Shown here: positions 54,539-62,968 of the stretch, piece after piece
Position numbering within the stretch: the first letter of the stretch is position 1
Layout: each line of letters starts with the position of its first letter
DNA from: SAR202 cluster bacterium Casp-Chloro-G2
GTDB lineage: Bacteria > Chloroflexota > Dehalococcoidia > Lucifugimonadales > UBA3495
Length of the DNA: 64,000 nt
Assembly (NCBI GenBank): GCA_002816575.1
Contig: MUCI01000023.1
Span: forward strand, 16,934-80,933
Direction of reading: 5' to 3'
Program-made: the position numbers and the translations under genes
The notes under the pieces: model-generated
Database searches by the model: none
What the model was told of the DNA's origin: nothing
The model's input: the letters and a program-made list of their open reading frames with translations, nothing else

Positions 54539-54898
54539 ATGAACGTCATCCGACTCGGCGAAGTAGATTTCGTCCCCATCGCAACCGCCACGCCTATCCC
54601 CGGTTGGACCGGCGGCGAAGTCAAGCGCACCCGGCAGCCCATCTTGCCCGAGGGCGCCAGCAAGCACTTCAACAGCAGCGTTGTAAACTTCGAGCGCGGC
54701 GCCACCACCGGCTGGCACGTCCACAAGAGCGACCAGATCCTGGTGGTGACCGCCGGGAACGGCATAGTAGCCAATGAGAGCGGCCAGCAGGAGATTCACG
54801 TGGGCGACGTGGTCCACATCCTGGAAGGCGAGAACCACTGGCACGGCGCCAAAGCCGATTCCTACATGTCCCACATCACCATCACCGCCGCCGAATAA
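54539..54898 (+). CDS. Cupin-domain protein
   Basis: A 119-residue single-domain cupin. The metal motifs are GWHVHKSDQILVVTAGNG and VHILEGENHWHGAKAD. Such proteins bind a metal and often act as isomerases, oxygenases or sensors. AGGAGG lies six bases before the ATG at 54539. Substrate unknown. Confidence 0.85.
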   Translation: MNVIRLGEVDFVPIATATPIPGWTGGEVKRTRQPILPEGASKHFNSSVVNFERGATTGWHVHKSDQILVVTAGNGIVANESGQQEIHVGDVVHILEGENHWHGAKADSYMSHITITAAE

Positions 54899-54922
54899 CC
54901 GGCCCACTTGGTGTTGCAAGTA

Positions 54923-54959
54923 AATAGCCCCGTCACTCCTGTGGAGCGACGGGGCTATT
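54923..54959. terminator. Bidirectional hairpin between the cupin and PPOX genes
   Basis: AATAGCCCCGTC (54923-54934) pairs perfectly with GACGGGGCTATT (54948-54959). The two flanking genes converge on it. The U tract is short (TTCTCT on the plus strand), so efficiency is uncertain. Confidence 0.7.
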
Positions 54960-54978
54960 CTCTATGCCATGAATCTCC

Positions 54979-55542
54979 CTAATCCCGGTATTCCGGGTTG
55001 CTCTTCCATTTGGGCTGGGGGGTTTCCTGGCCGGAGCGGGGCACGAATTCCGACGGCTCGACCAGCTGCAGTTTATGGATGTATCGCGGGCAGTTGGGAT
55101 AGGACTCGGTCACCCGCACGCGGACGATGAACTGGGCCTCATGGTACTCGGCGAGCAGCGGGTCGTCCTCATCGATGGACGCCACCCCCTGAAGCCGCAG
55201 CCGCGCCTGACCTTCAAAGTCGATGAACAGCAGGCCGGCGTTGGGGTTCTGCAGCAGATTGCCCATGGACTGGTACTTGCCATTGCCGTCATAGTTGGGG
55301 AAGGCGATGGTGTGTTCATCCACCACTCGCACGAACCCGGGGTCGCCGCCCTTATAGGAACACGTCGGCAGCCCACGCTCGTCGCACGTGGCCAGGAAGA
55401 ACATGCGCGCCTTCTCGATGAACTCCCGGCCGTCCGGAGTGATGCTATCGCTCACCCGGTCGGACATTCGGTCGGCCAACCTGCGGGTGCCGAACTTGTC
55501 CTGAAGCTGCCGGTTGCCGGGATGGTAGTCGTGGACCTTCAT
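54979..55542 (-). CDS. PPOX-class flavin-binding protein
   Basis: A 187-residue pyridoxamine-5'-phosphate-oxidase-like protein: ARMFFLATCDERGLPTCSYKGG, then KYQSMGNLLQNPNAGLLFIDF. Members bind FMN or F420; the substrate is unknown. Its ATG overlaps the stop of folB (ATGA), so the two are coupled. Confidence 0.82.
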   Translation of the reverse strand: MKVHDYHPGNRQLQDKFGTRRLADRMSDRVSDSITPDGREFIEKARMFFLATCDERGLPTCSYKGGDPGFVRVVDEHTIAFPNYDGNGKYQSMGNLLQNPNAGLLFIDFEGQARLRLQGVASIDEDDPLLAEYHEAQFIVRVRVTESYPNCPRYIHKLQLVEPSEFVPRSGQETPQPKWKSNPEYRD

Positions 55543-55931
55543 GTTCGTCCTCCCTGGTGGCGGAAAATCTCCACGGCGGCGTAGTCGATGACCGACCCTC
55601 GGATGGGCGGGTGGGGTTTCTTGACCCGAACTTCGACCGACTCCACCGGGAAGTCGGCCAGTATCCGGTCGGCGATGCCCTGAGCGGCGGCTTCCAGCAG
55701 ATTGCGGGGCTCGCCTTCCATCACCGACTTTACGGCCCGGTAGATGTGGGCGTAGCTGATGGTGTCTTCCAGGCGGTCCGACTTCCCTGCCCGGCCCAGG
55801 TCCATGGCCACGGTCAGGTCAACCAGATATTCCTGTCCCAGCACCCGCTCCTCCGGGTTCACGCCGTGAAACCCGTAGAAACGCATGCCCTCCAAAACGA
55901 TGCGGTCGGTCCGAGACGATTGGCTGCTCAT
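55539..55931 (-). CDS. folB: Dihydroneopterin aldolase
   Basis: FolB cleaves dihydroneopterin to the substrate of FolK. About 130 residues with VLEGMRFYGFHGVNPEER, YLVDLTVAMDL and VRVKKPHPPIRGSV. ATG 55931 was chosen over a longer frame to 56075, which only shadows the next gene. It lies 14 bases after the citrate-lyase-like gene and overlaps the PPOX gene. Confidence 0.92.
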   Translation of the reverse strand: MSSQSSRTDRIVLEGMRFYGFHGVNPEERVLGQEYLVDLTVAMDLGRAGKSDRLEDTISYAHIYRAVKSVMEGEPRNLLEAAAQGIADRILADFPVESVEVRVKKPHPPIRGSVIDYAAVEIFRHQGGRT

Positions 55932-55945
55932 CAGCGGTCCCGAGC

Positions 55946-56824
55946 CTAGCGGCCGGCTGCTGCGACGGCGTCGGCGAAGGCCAGCAGGTTCTGCGCCCGC
56001 TTCACCACCGGCACGTCCACCATGCGGCCGTCCATGGCGAGCGATCCCCGGCCCGCTGACTCGGCCTCGTCCCAAGCCGCCATTATCTGTTTGGCGTAGG
56101 CCACTTCTTCGGGAGACGGGCTGAATGTCTCGTTGATTATGTCAAGTTGGGACGGGTGGATGGCGAACTTCCCGGTGTACCCCATCTGCCTCGCCCGCTT
56201 GGCGTCGGCCCTGAGGGCGTCCGGGTCCTGGAAGAGGACGAATGGCGAATCCAGAGAGGCAACGTTGGCCGCTCTGGCCGCCACCGGGACCAGCGACCGC
56301 GGCACCTGGACCTCCTCGCCGGTATCGGAGCGCTCGATGCCCATGTCGTTGGTGAAATCCTCGGCGCCAAAGGCCAAGGCGATCACCCGGCTGGAAGCGG
56401 TTGCGATATCCCGGGCGTCCACCAGGGCGCTGGCGGTCTCGGCCCAGGCGACCACCTTGATGGAACCCGGCTCCACACCGGCCTGGGGCTCGATGGCGCT
56501 GAGCATGCGGTCGACGTCGCGAATGTTCCACGTGGATTCGACCTTACCCAGGCTGATGCCGTAGAGGTCGGGGGAGACGATGGCCTCAAGCTCGGGTCGG
56601 GTTAGGCCGGAGTCCAAGGAGTTCACCCGGACCATGACCTTCTGTCCTTCGCGCCGCAAGGTGGGCACCCACTCCTTGGCCAGGTCCCTGGCGGCGGTCT
56701 TCTCGCCGGGCGGCACCGAGTCCTCCAGGTCCACCATGATCACGTCGGCCTTGAAGCTGCGCGCCCGTTCCAGCATATTTGCCCGGTTGCCGGGCACAAA
56801 GATAAAGCTGCGTAGTAGTTCCAT
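55946..56824 (-). CDS. HpcH/HpaI aldolase, citrate lyase beta-like
   Basis: A 292-residue TIM-barrel lyase: LRSFIFVPGNRANMLERA, VDLEDSVPPGEK with the metal ligands, FGAEDFTNDMG and GKFAIHPSQ near 221-229. CitE-like proteins act on malyl-, citryl- or citramalyl-CoA. It may help in acyl-CoA turnover along with the acyl-CoA carboxylase subunit and thiolase-like gene (inference). Confidence 0.85.
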   Translation of the reverse strand: MELLRSFIFVPGNRANMLERARSFKADVIMVDLEDSVPPGEKTAARDLAKEWVPTLRREGQKVMVRVNSLDSGLTRPELEAIVSPDLYGISLGKVESTWNIRDVDRMLSAIEPQAGVEPGSIKVVAWAETASALVDARDIATASSRVIALAFGAEDFTNDMGIERSDTGEEVQVPRSLVPVAARAANVASLDSPFVLFQDPDALRADAKRARQMGYTGKFAIHPSQLDIINETFSPSPEEVAYAKQIMAAWDEAESAGRGSLAMDGRMVDVPVVKRAQNLLAFADAVAAAGR

Positions 56825-56879
56825 GTTTGGTTGTTGTTCCTAGTTACCGCGCCCATTTCGGAGCGATGAATAGTTTGTG

Positions 56880-57133
56880 CTATTGCAGAGAAGATTCTCT
56901 AAGGCGCTCGGCAATCAGTTCGTCAGCCAAGCTGGTCTCGCTGGGGACATCCGAAAAATCGTCTTGAGCCGACCAATCATAGTTACTGTTTTCTCTAGAA
57001 CTAACTTCTCGTCCGCTACCCTGGCGATCAGTGTGTCACCAGCCGAGATATTCATCGCCTGGCGGATGTGGGCTGGGATGACCACTCTTCCTTGGGAGTC
57101 CACGTGGACCTGGTTAGACTTCGACTTTTCCAT
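56880..57133 (-). pseudogene. AbrB/SpoVT-type antitoxin-like gene with frameshift
   Basis: From ATG 57133 the frame encodes a good AbrB-type domain (QVHVDSQGRVVIPAHIRQAM, then DTLIARVADEKLVLEK) and then runs off into a short wrong tail, stopping at 56915. In the -1 frame the expected antitoxin tail continues (DFSDVPSETSLADELIAERL...) and ends at 56880. The switch falls at a run of four A residues (56989-56992 on the plus strand reads TTTT). This could be a real mutation, a sequence error or frameshifting. No toxin gene is adjacent; polA is 22 bases upstream on this strand. Confidence 0.75.
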
Positions 57134-57154
57134 AATCGATAACCGGCTGGCCGT

Positions 57155-60001
57155 CTACTTCATGTCGCCCCAGGTGGGGCCCCACTTGGCGTCGACTTTA
57201 AGGGTTACGTCCAGGTCCATGGCGCCGGGCATCTCGTCGAAGACCAGGGCTTTCAGGGCGTCCATCTCTTCTTTGGGCATCTCAAAGACCAGTTCGTCAT
57301 GCACCTGCAGGAGCATCTTGGTCCGCAGTTCCTCCTCGTCCAGCCGCTTCTGCACCCGGATCATGGCCAGCTTCATGATGTCGGCGGCGGTCCCTTGGAT
57401 CGGCATGTTTATCGCCATCCGTTCCGCCGCGCCGCGGGTATTGAAATTGGAACTGGTGATGTCGGGTAGGTAACGCCGGCGGCCCAACATCGTCTCCACG
57501 TACTGCTCGGACCTGGCCTTGGCCTTCACCTCTTCCAAGTAACCTTTGATGCCGGGGTACTTGTTGAAATAAGCCTCAATGAACGACGCGCCCTCCTCCC
57601 GGCTGAAACCGGTCTGCTGGGATATACCGTGGGCGGAGAGACCGTAGATCACCCCGAAATTCAGCACCTTGGCGATGCGGCGCTGCTCCGAGTTCACCTC
57701 GTTCAGCGGGACTTCAAACATCGACGAAGCCGTGGATGAGTGGATATCCTCGCCCCGTTGAAAGGCTTCCAAAAGGCCGGGGTCCTGGGACATGTGGGCC
57801 AGCACCCGCAGTTCGATCTGCGAGTAGTCGGCCGAGAACAAGAGCCAGTCCGGCGCACCATCGGCGACGAATGCCCGCCGCACCTGACGCCCAAGCTCGG
57901 TGCGGATGGGGATGTTCTGTAGGTTTGGGTCGCTGCTGGACATGCGGCCGGTGGCCGAGCCGGTCTGGTTGTAGCTGGTGTGCACGCGGCCGGTGGCGGG
58001 GTTCACCATGTCGGGCAGCGCGTCAACATAGGTCGACTTGAGCTTGGCGATCTGCCGGTATTCCAATATCTGGTCGACGACCGGATGCAGGCCCTTCAAC
58101 CCCTCCAGCGAGTTGGCGTCGGTGGAGAAACCGGTCTTGGTTTTCTTGGTCTTGGGCAATCCGATCTCTTTGAACAGCAGGTCGCTTAGCTGCTGCGGCG
58201 AGTTGATGTTAACCGCGTGTCCGATGGACTGGTAAAGGGCCTCCTCCGTTTGGTACAACTGCTGCCGCAGGTCCTCGGACATCTCGCGCAGTCCGGCGGA
58301 GTCGAGCTTGATACCGTGACGCTGCATGGTCACCAGCACCGGAACCAGCGGCATCTCAAGGTCGCTCATCAGGGAACTCAAGCCGTCCCTGACGATGGGC
58401 TCCTCGAAGGCCAGGCGGAGACGGCCGGTCATATCGGCGTCGGCGGCGGCGTAGGGCGCGGCCTGGGCGATGTTCACTTTGTCGAAGGTGATCTGCTTGC
58501 GGCCCGTGCCGATCAACCCCGAGATGGGCGTCATCTCTTGGCCCAGAACGTCCAACGCCAGGTTCTTCAGGCCCAGTTGCCCTCGGCTCAACAGGTGGGC
58601 GGCGACCATGGTATCGAAATCGACCCCTTGGCAGTTGATACCGTGGCTGGCCAGGACCGTCATGTCATAGTTGGCGTTATGGGCGCACTTGGCGATCACC
58701 GGCGACTCGAACAGCGGGCGCACCGCCGCCAGCACTTCCTCCACTGGAAGCTGTTCGCCCTCCTCGTGTCCCACCGGTACGTACCAGGCCACGCCGGGGG
58801 AAGTGGCGAAACTCAACCCAACCAAGCCCGCCTGCACCGCGTCCAATCCCGTAGTCTCGGTGTCGAACGAGAAGCCGCCGGACTCGTACAGCGCCGCCAG
58901 CATCCGCTCAAGCTGGTCTTTGGTCTGGACCACCGTGTAATCCGCGCCCTCCCCCGGCGTTTGGACCGGCGTCAGGGCAACGGCGCCTTCACCCCGTTCG
59001 GAATCGGACTCCGGGATACGGTCGATGGCGGAGAAGAACTCGATCTCGGTCATCAGCGCGACCACCGCGTTCCGGTCGAAGTCACCGAATCTCGCCGCTT
59101 CCAGGTCCAGTTCGACGGGGCTGTCGCGGTCGATGGTCATCAGATCCCGGTTCGAGAACGCCCGGTCCTTGAACTCGGCCAAGGACGCCTTGACGCTGGG
59201 GCGGGAGATCTCTTCCAGGTGCTCGTAGATGCCCTCCAGGTTCTTGTATTCGTTGAGCAGGGCGACGGCGGTCTTCTCGCCGACTTTGGGCACGCCGGGG
59301 ATGTTGTCCGATGAGTCGCCCAACAGCGCTTTGAAATCGGTCTGCTGGGCGGCGGTCAGACCCGAATAGCGCTGCTCCAACTCCGCCTCGCCGTAGATCT
59401 TGCGGTCTTGAATGCCCGAGGCCAAGTCGATCTTGACTTTCGGGGAGATCAATTGGAAGGTGTCGCGGTCTCCGGTGAGAATCACCGAGTCCAAGCCCAT
59501 CGCTTCAGCCTTGGCCGACAGCGTGCCAATAACGTCGTCCGCTTCCCAACCCTCCAGCTCAAACACGGGAATGCCGAATGCCGTCATGAGTTGCTTAACC
59601 CGGCCGAATTGGGGCCTCAGCTCTTCGGGCGTGGACTCTCGTTGTGATTTGTATTCCTCGAATTTCTTGTGGCGGAAGGTGGGCGCGGAGGTGTCGAAGG
59701 CGATGGCGCAGTAGGCTGGGTTCCACTCCCGCAGCGCCCGCAGGAATACGTTGGTGAAGCCATAGACGCCGGTAACATCCTCTCCGGTGGCGTTAACGGT
59801 CAGGTTGCGCTGTGTCGAGATGGCCCGGAACGCCCGGTGGACCATGGCGTGCCCGTCCATAATCATCAAGATGGGCTGACGCTCGGCGGCCTTTCCAGTC
59901 TTGGGCGGGGCCTCGTGGGATATCGATACATCAGGGGTTGCCGGCGCTTCGGGCTGGTCGTCGCCGAACATGGGCAGGGTATGGGCTTGTTCATCCGCCA
60001 T
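57155..60001 (-). CDS. polA: DNA polymerase I
   Basis: A 948-residue polymerase that fills gaps and removes RNA primers. Three parts are visible: the 5'-3' exonuclease (about 40-330, MIMDGHAMVHRAFRAI and LLGDSSDNIPGVPKVGEKTA), the 3'-5' exonuclease (about 350-540, FSFDTETTGLDAV, with the acidic residues kept), and the polymerase (about 560-948), with motif A SADYSQIELRVLAH, the finger motif RRIAKVLNFGVIYGLS and motif C VHDELVFEMP. Proofreading should therefore be active. Confidence 0.96.
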   Translation of the reverse strand: MADEQAHTLPMFGDDQPEAPATPDVSISHEAPPKTGKAAERQPILMIMDGHAMVHRAFRAISTQRNLTVNATGEDVTGVYGFTNVFLRALREWNPAYCAIAFDTSAPTFRHKKFEEYKSQRESTPEELRPQFGRVKQLMTAFGIPVFELEGWEADDVIGTLSAKAEAMGLDSVILTGDRDTFQLISPKVKIDLASGIQDRKIYGEAELEQRYSGLTAAQQTDFKALLGDSSDNIPGVPKVGEKTAVALLNEYKNLEGIYEHLEEISRPSVKASLAEFKDRAFSNRDLMTIDRDSPVELDLEAARFGDFDRNAVVALMTEIEFFSAIDRIPESDSERGEGAVALTPVQTPGEGADYTVVQTKDQLERMLAALYESGGFSFDTETTGLDAVQAGLVGLSFATSPGVAWYVPVGHEEGEQLPVEEVLAAVRPLFESPVIAKCAHNANYDMTVLASHGINCQGVDFDTMVAAHLLSRGQLGLKNLALDVLGQEMTPISGLIGTGRKQITFDKVNIAQAAPYAAADADMTGRLRLAFEEPIVRDGLSSLMSDLEMPLVPVLVTMQRHGIKLDSAGLREMSEDLRQQLYQTEEALYQSIGHAVNINSPQQLSDLLFKEIGLPKTKKTKTGFSTDANSLEGLKGLHPVVDQILEYRQIAKLKSTYVDALPDMVNPATGRVHTSYNQTGSATGRMSSSDPNLQNIPIRTELGRQVRRAFVADGAPDWLLFSADYSQIELRVLAHMSQDPGLLEAFQRGEDIHSSTASSMFEVPLNEVNSEQRRIAKVLNFGVIYGLSAHGISQQTGFSREEGASFIEAYFNKYPGIKGYLEEVKAKARSEQYVETMLGRRRYLPDITSSNFNTRGAAERMAINMPIQGTAADIMKLAMIRVQKRLDEEELRTKMLLQVHDELVFEMPKEEMDALKALVFDEMPGAMDLDVTLKVDAKWGPTWGDMK

Positions 60002-60276
60002 AGCGGCACCTCGGAAGGTCCGATTCGTCTCGCAGTCGCCTCGGGGTGGGAGTTAGCTGCCTTCGAGACAATCCCGGAATAAACTGGAATATCCGGCGAC
60101 TCTTGGTGGCCGCATTATACAGTAGCCAGGTTCGTTCCGCGCACTCACCGGAGTCATCCGCCATGCCCCAGGACCCGCCCTGACCCGGCCAAGAACCCTG
60201 CCCGCCTGCCTCATGCTAAAATGGATGCTCCGAGCCTGATGCGGCTGGGACATTCTGAGACAGGCGTGAACCGACC

Positions 60277-60591
60277 GTGCCTCTTTACGAATACCTCTGC
60301 GACGACTGCGAAAAGGTGACTTCCGCCCTGTTCCGCACCTGGTCCGACGAGAAAACGCCGGACTGCGAACACTGTGGCGGCAGCGGCCTACAGCGGCTCG
60401 TCTCCAAGTTCTCCTTCCGAGCCTCGTGGGGCGACAGCTTGAATTGGGCGCCCAGCGGGGAGACGTTGAGAGACGTGGACGAAAGCAGCCCCGCCGGCAT
60501 CGACTCCCACATGGGCCGGATCAAGAAAGAGATGGGCGGCCAGGTGACACCCGAGTTCAACCGCGAACGCCGGGAGATGAAAGACTCTTAA
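60277..60591 (+). CDS. FmdB-type zinc-ribbon protein, first copy
   Basis: A 104-residue protein with the FmdB zinc ribbon (MPLYEYLCDDCEK ... CEHCGG) in the first 40 residues and a charged tail. FmdB-like proteins are small putative regulators without a proven role. The start is GTG 60277. It leads an operon with a second FmdB gene, thiE and the translin-like gene. Confidence 0.85.
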   Translation: MPLYEYLCDDCEKVTSALFRTWSDEKTPDCEHCGGSGLQRLVSKFSFRASWGDSLNWAPSGETLRDVDESSPAGIDSHMGRIKKEMGGQVTPEFNRERREMKDS

Positions 60592-60641
60592 CCCGGGCCG
60601 GCGTCCAACGGCCCATCCGCGATCGCCCTCTGAGGAACCCA

Positions 60642-60983
60642 ATGCCCACATACGAATACCGCTGCCTCGTCTGCGCCAAGCTGTCGTCATTCTTCGTTAG
60701 GTCCATCAATAGCAAGTTGGATCCGGTCTGCGCGCACTGCCAAAGCAAGGATATGCAGCGCCGTATGTCGTCTTTCGCCATGGGCAAAACGGTAGGTTCG
60801 GTGCACGAGAATGCCGCGCCGGGCGGCGAGCGCCGATCACCCGAATACTACAGTGACCCACGCAACATCGGACGCGGCGTGGAGTCGGCCTTCTCCAAGT
60901 ACGGCGTCGACATGCCCCAGTCGGTCCGCGAAAACATCGACGCCGCCCGCTCTGGAGAGACCCCCAAAGGATTAGACCTATGA
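60642..60983 (+). CDS. FmdB-type zinc-ribbon protein, second copy
   Basis: A 113-residue paralogue of the gene before it: MPTYEYRCLVCAKL ... CAHCQSKDMQRR. The Gly/Arg-rich middle and the NIGRGVESAFSKYG tail differ from the first copy. ATG 60642 has GAGGA five bases upstream. Its stop overlaps the thiE start by four bases (ATGA). Confidence 0.85.
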   Translation: MPTYEYRCLVCAKLSSFFVRSINSKLDPVCAHCQSKDMQRRMSSFAMGKTVGSVHENAAPGGERRSPEYYSDPRNIGRGVESAFSKYGVDMPQSVRENIDAARSGETPKGLDL

Positions 60984-61966
60984 CCAGCGTCGGAGGCCCC
61001 AGCCAAAGCCACTATCAGGTACTGCACCACTGTTTAGCAACAGCCTCAAGGTACGCGCCAACCGCGCTCCATCCCGTGCCGGCGATGCAGGGGCTGAGGG
61101 AGATACTCCCGGCCATGCCATCCCCAGGCGCGATGGCCGAGACTGACGACGGGCCGCCCGCCACCGCTCAATCGGCCCTGGAACTAATATCCATCGCAAC
61201 GGGCCTCATCGTGCTATGGGAGGAATCGTCTCCGGCCAACCCGCTGGGCTGGGAGACGGTTGCTGGTGTCAGCCGGGTCCTGGCCGACCTCACCGACGAG
61301 CTGGGCCTGATCGTCCGCCTGGACAAGGCCGACCTGGTCCGGGGGCTATACGTCATCATCGACCCGCAGGTCACCGGCGGCCGCACTCCCCTGGAGATCG
61401 GACAAGCAGCCATACGGGGCGGGGCGCGGATGCTGCAACTGAGAGACAAACTGCGCGACAAGGGCGAATCCCTGCCCCTGGCCCGCGGCCTGCAGAAGCT
61501 CTGTGCCGAGGCGGGCGCATCGCTGATCCTCAACGACCACGCCGACGTCGCCGCCATCGTCGGCTCGGCGGGACTGCACGTAGGCCAGACCGACCTGCCC
61601 GTGGATCAGGCACGGTTGGTGCTGAAGCCTCACCAAATCTTGGGCCGGTCCAACCACGAGTTGGAAGAGCTGGAAGAATCGGAGCGCATGGGCGCCGACC
61701 ACGTGGCCTTTGGCGCCATCTACCACACCGACACCAAGGGCGTTGGCCGCCCACCCCAGGGCGTCGACCGGCTGCGCCGGGCCCGCGAGACGGCTAAAAC
61801 CCCGCTGGTGGCCATCGGCGGCATCACCGCCGAGAATGCCGCGCCGGTGATCGAAGCCGGGGCCGATGCCATCTGCGTCACCGCCGCCGTGGGTTCAGCC
61901 ACCGAACCGGAAGCCGCCGCGGCCCGGTTGGTCAAGGTGATCGAAGAGGCCGGAGGACGGGTTTAA
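60980..61966 (+). CDS. thiE: Thiamine-phosphate synthase with an N-terminal extension
   Basis: ThiE joins HMP-PP and thiazole phosphate to thiamine phosphate. The 328-residue protein has the ThiE barrel from about residue 120 (RGLYVIIDPQVTGG, MLQLRDKL, LILNDHADVA, GAIYHTDTKGVGRPPQG, VAIGGI). Before it is an extra ~115-residue segment, mainly helical, absent from ordinary ThiE (about 210 residues). A ThiD or ThiM-type domain is not recognisable in it. It overlaps the FmdB gene by four bases and the translin gene by one. Confidence 0.85.
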   Translation: MTSVGGPSQSHYQVLHHCLATASRYAPTALHPVPAMQGLREILPAMPSPGAMAETDDGPPATAQSALELISIATGLIVLWEESSPANPLGWETVAGVSRVLADLTDELGLIVRLDKADLVRGLYVIIDPQVTGGRTPLEIGQAAIRGGARMLQLRDKLRDKGESLPLARGLQKLCAEAGASLILNDHADVAAIVGSAGLHVGQTDLPVDQARLVLKPHQILGRSNHELEELEESERMGADHVAFGAIYHTDTKGVGRPPQGVDRLRRARETAKTPLVAIGGITAENAAPVIEAGADAICVTAAVGSATEPEAAAARLVKVIEEAGGRV

Positions 61967-62616
61967 TGCCCTCCCGCTACAGCGGCCACCTCTCCGGCAT
62001 CGGCGCCAAAGTCATCGTGGAACTGACCGCAAGGAACCGCGACCGTGAGCAAGCGCTGGCGGTCTCCCGAGAAGTCATCCGGTTCTCGGCCAACGCCATC
62101 CGCGCCGTGCACCGCGGCGATTTCGACGATGCCCGCGAATTGATCGGCAAGGGCTCGGCCAGACTGCGCGAGGCGGACCACATCCGGGAGAGCAGCCCCC
62201 AGATATTCAACGCCGGGTTCATGAACGACGCCCGCAAAGAGTTCACCGAAGCCAACGTCACCCTGGCGGTCATCTCTGGTGGCGACATCCCCAGCTTGGA
62301 AGACCTTAAAGTGGACGCCGCGGCCTACATCAACGGCATGGCCGAGGTCATCGGAGAGCTGCGCCGCTACATACTAGACGCCCTGCGGCGGGACGCCATC
62401 GAAGGCTGCCTGGAGTTCATGGACATCATGGACGAGATGTACGGCGTGCTGGTCACCATCGACTTCCCCGAGGGTGTCACCAGCGGACTGCGCCACAACA
62501 CCGATGCCATGCGCGGCGTGCTGGAGCGCACCCGGGGCGACTTGACCATGGCCCTTAGGCAGCACTCCCTGGAAGCCCGCCTGGCCGAGTGGGAGAACAA
62601 CCGGACCGGCGCCTAA
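61966..62616 (+). CDS. Translin-family protein
   Basis: A 216-residue, all-helical protein with the translin pattern: an N-terminal AVSREVIRFSANAIRAVHRGDF, then PSLEDLKVDAAAYINGMAEV, IGELRRYILDALRR and RHNTDAMRGVLERTRGDLTM. Translin and TRAX bind single-stranded nucleic acid, and TRAX-type proteins are RNases; archaeal translins are usually single-domain like this one. Its start overlaps the stop of thiE by one base (TAATG). The operon partners give no hint of its target. Confidence 0.8.
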   Translation: MPSRYSGHLSGIGAKVIVELTARNRDREQALAVSREVIRFSANAIRAVHRGDFDDARELIGKGSARLREADHIRESSPQIFNAGFMNDARKEFTEANVTLAVISGGDIPSLEDLKVDAAAYINGMAEVIGELRRYILDALRRDAIEGCLEFMDIMDEMYGVLVTIDFPEGVTSGLRHNTDAMRGVLERTRGDLTMALRQHSLEARLAEWENNRTGA

Positions 62617-62968
62617 TTCGCGCGGGAACCAGCCGGCAATATCGATGTGGATCAAGGCCCAAACCCGGTTCCCGGGATTGTCCTTACGTCCGTGAGCGAC
62701 CACGGACCTCACCATTCTCTCCAGAAAGCAGACTTTTGTGATCTCATTCCAGCGGCGGAGCAGCCCCTGAAGTCATCGAGAGCAACTACGGTGCGCCGGA
62801 AACTTTCGGTCGTGGCACCGGTGGCAGATGCGGGAGACTTCCCCGGTCACTGTCAGCAGCCCATAGCGCTGGCATCCAGCTCCCCATTAAAGTAACGTCG
62901 GCAACCGGCCTGTAAACCATCAGATGCTCCTCAACCTGCCCCTGGCCGGAACCAAAGGAGCGGCTGCC
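62617..62968. other. 352-base region without a gene
   Basis: Holds an inverted repeat GTCCGTG-AGCGAC-CACGGAC (62688-62707) and the leader of the yifB-like gene, with AAAGGAG eight bases before its GTG. A short plus-strand frame at 62647-62895 shows no family resemblance and no ribosome site; I see no RNA gene. Confidence 0.6.

Noticed and set aside
58217..59314. 365-residue plus-strand frame opposite polA
   Set aside because: It is antisense to the exonuclease part of polA and has no recognisable domain.
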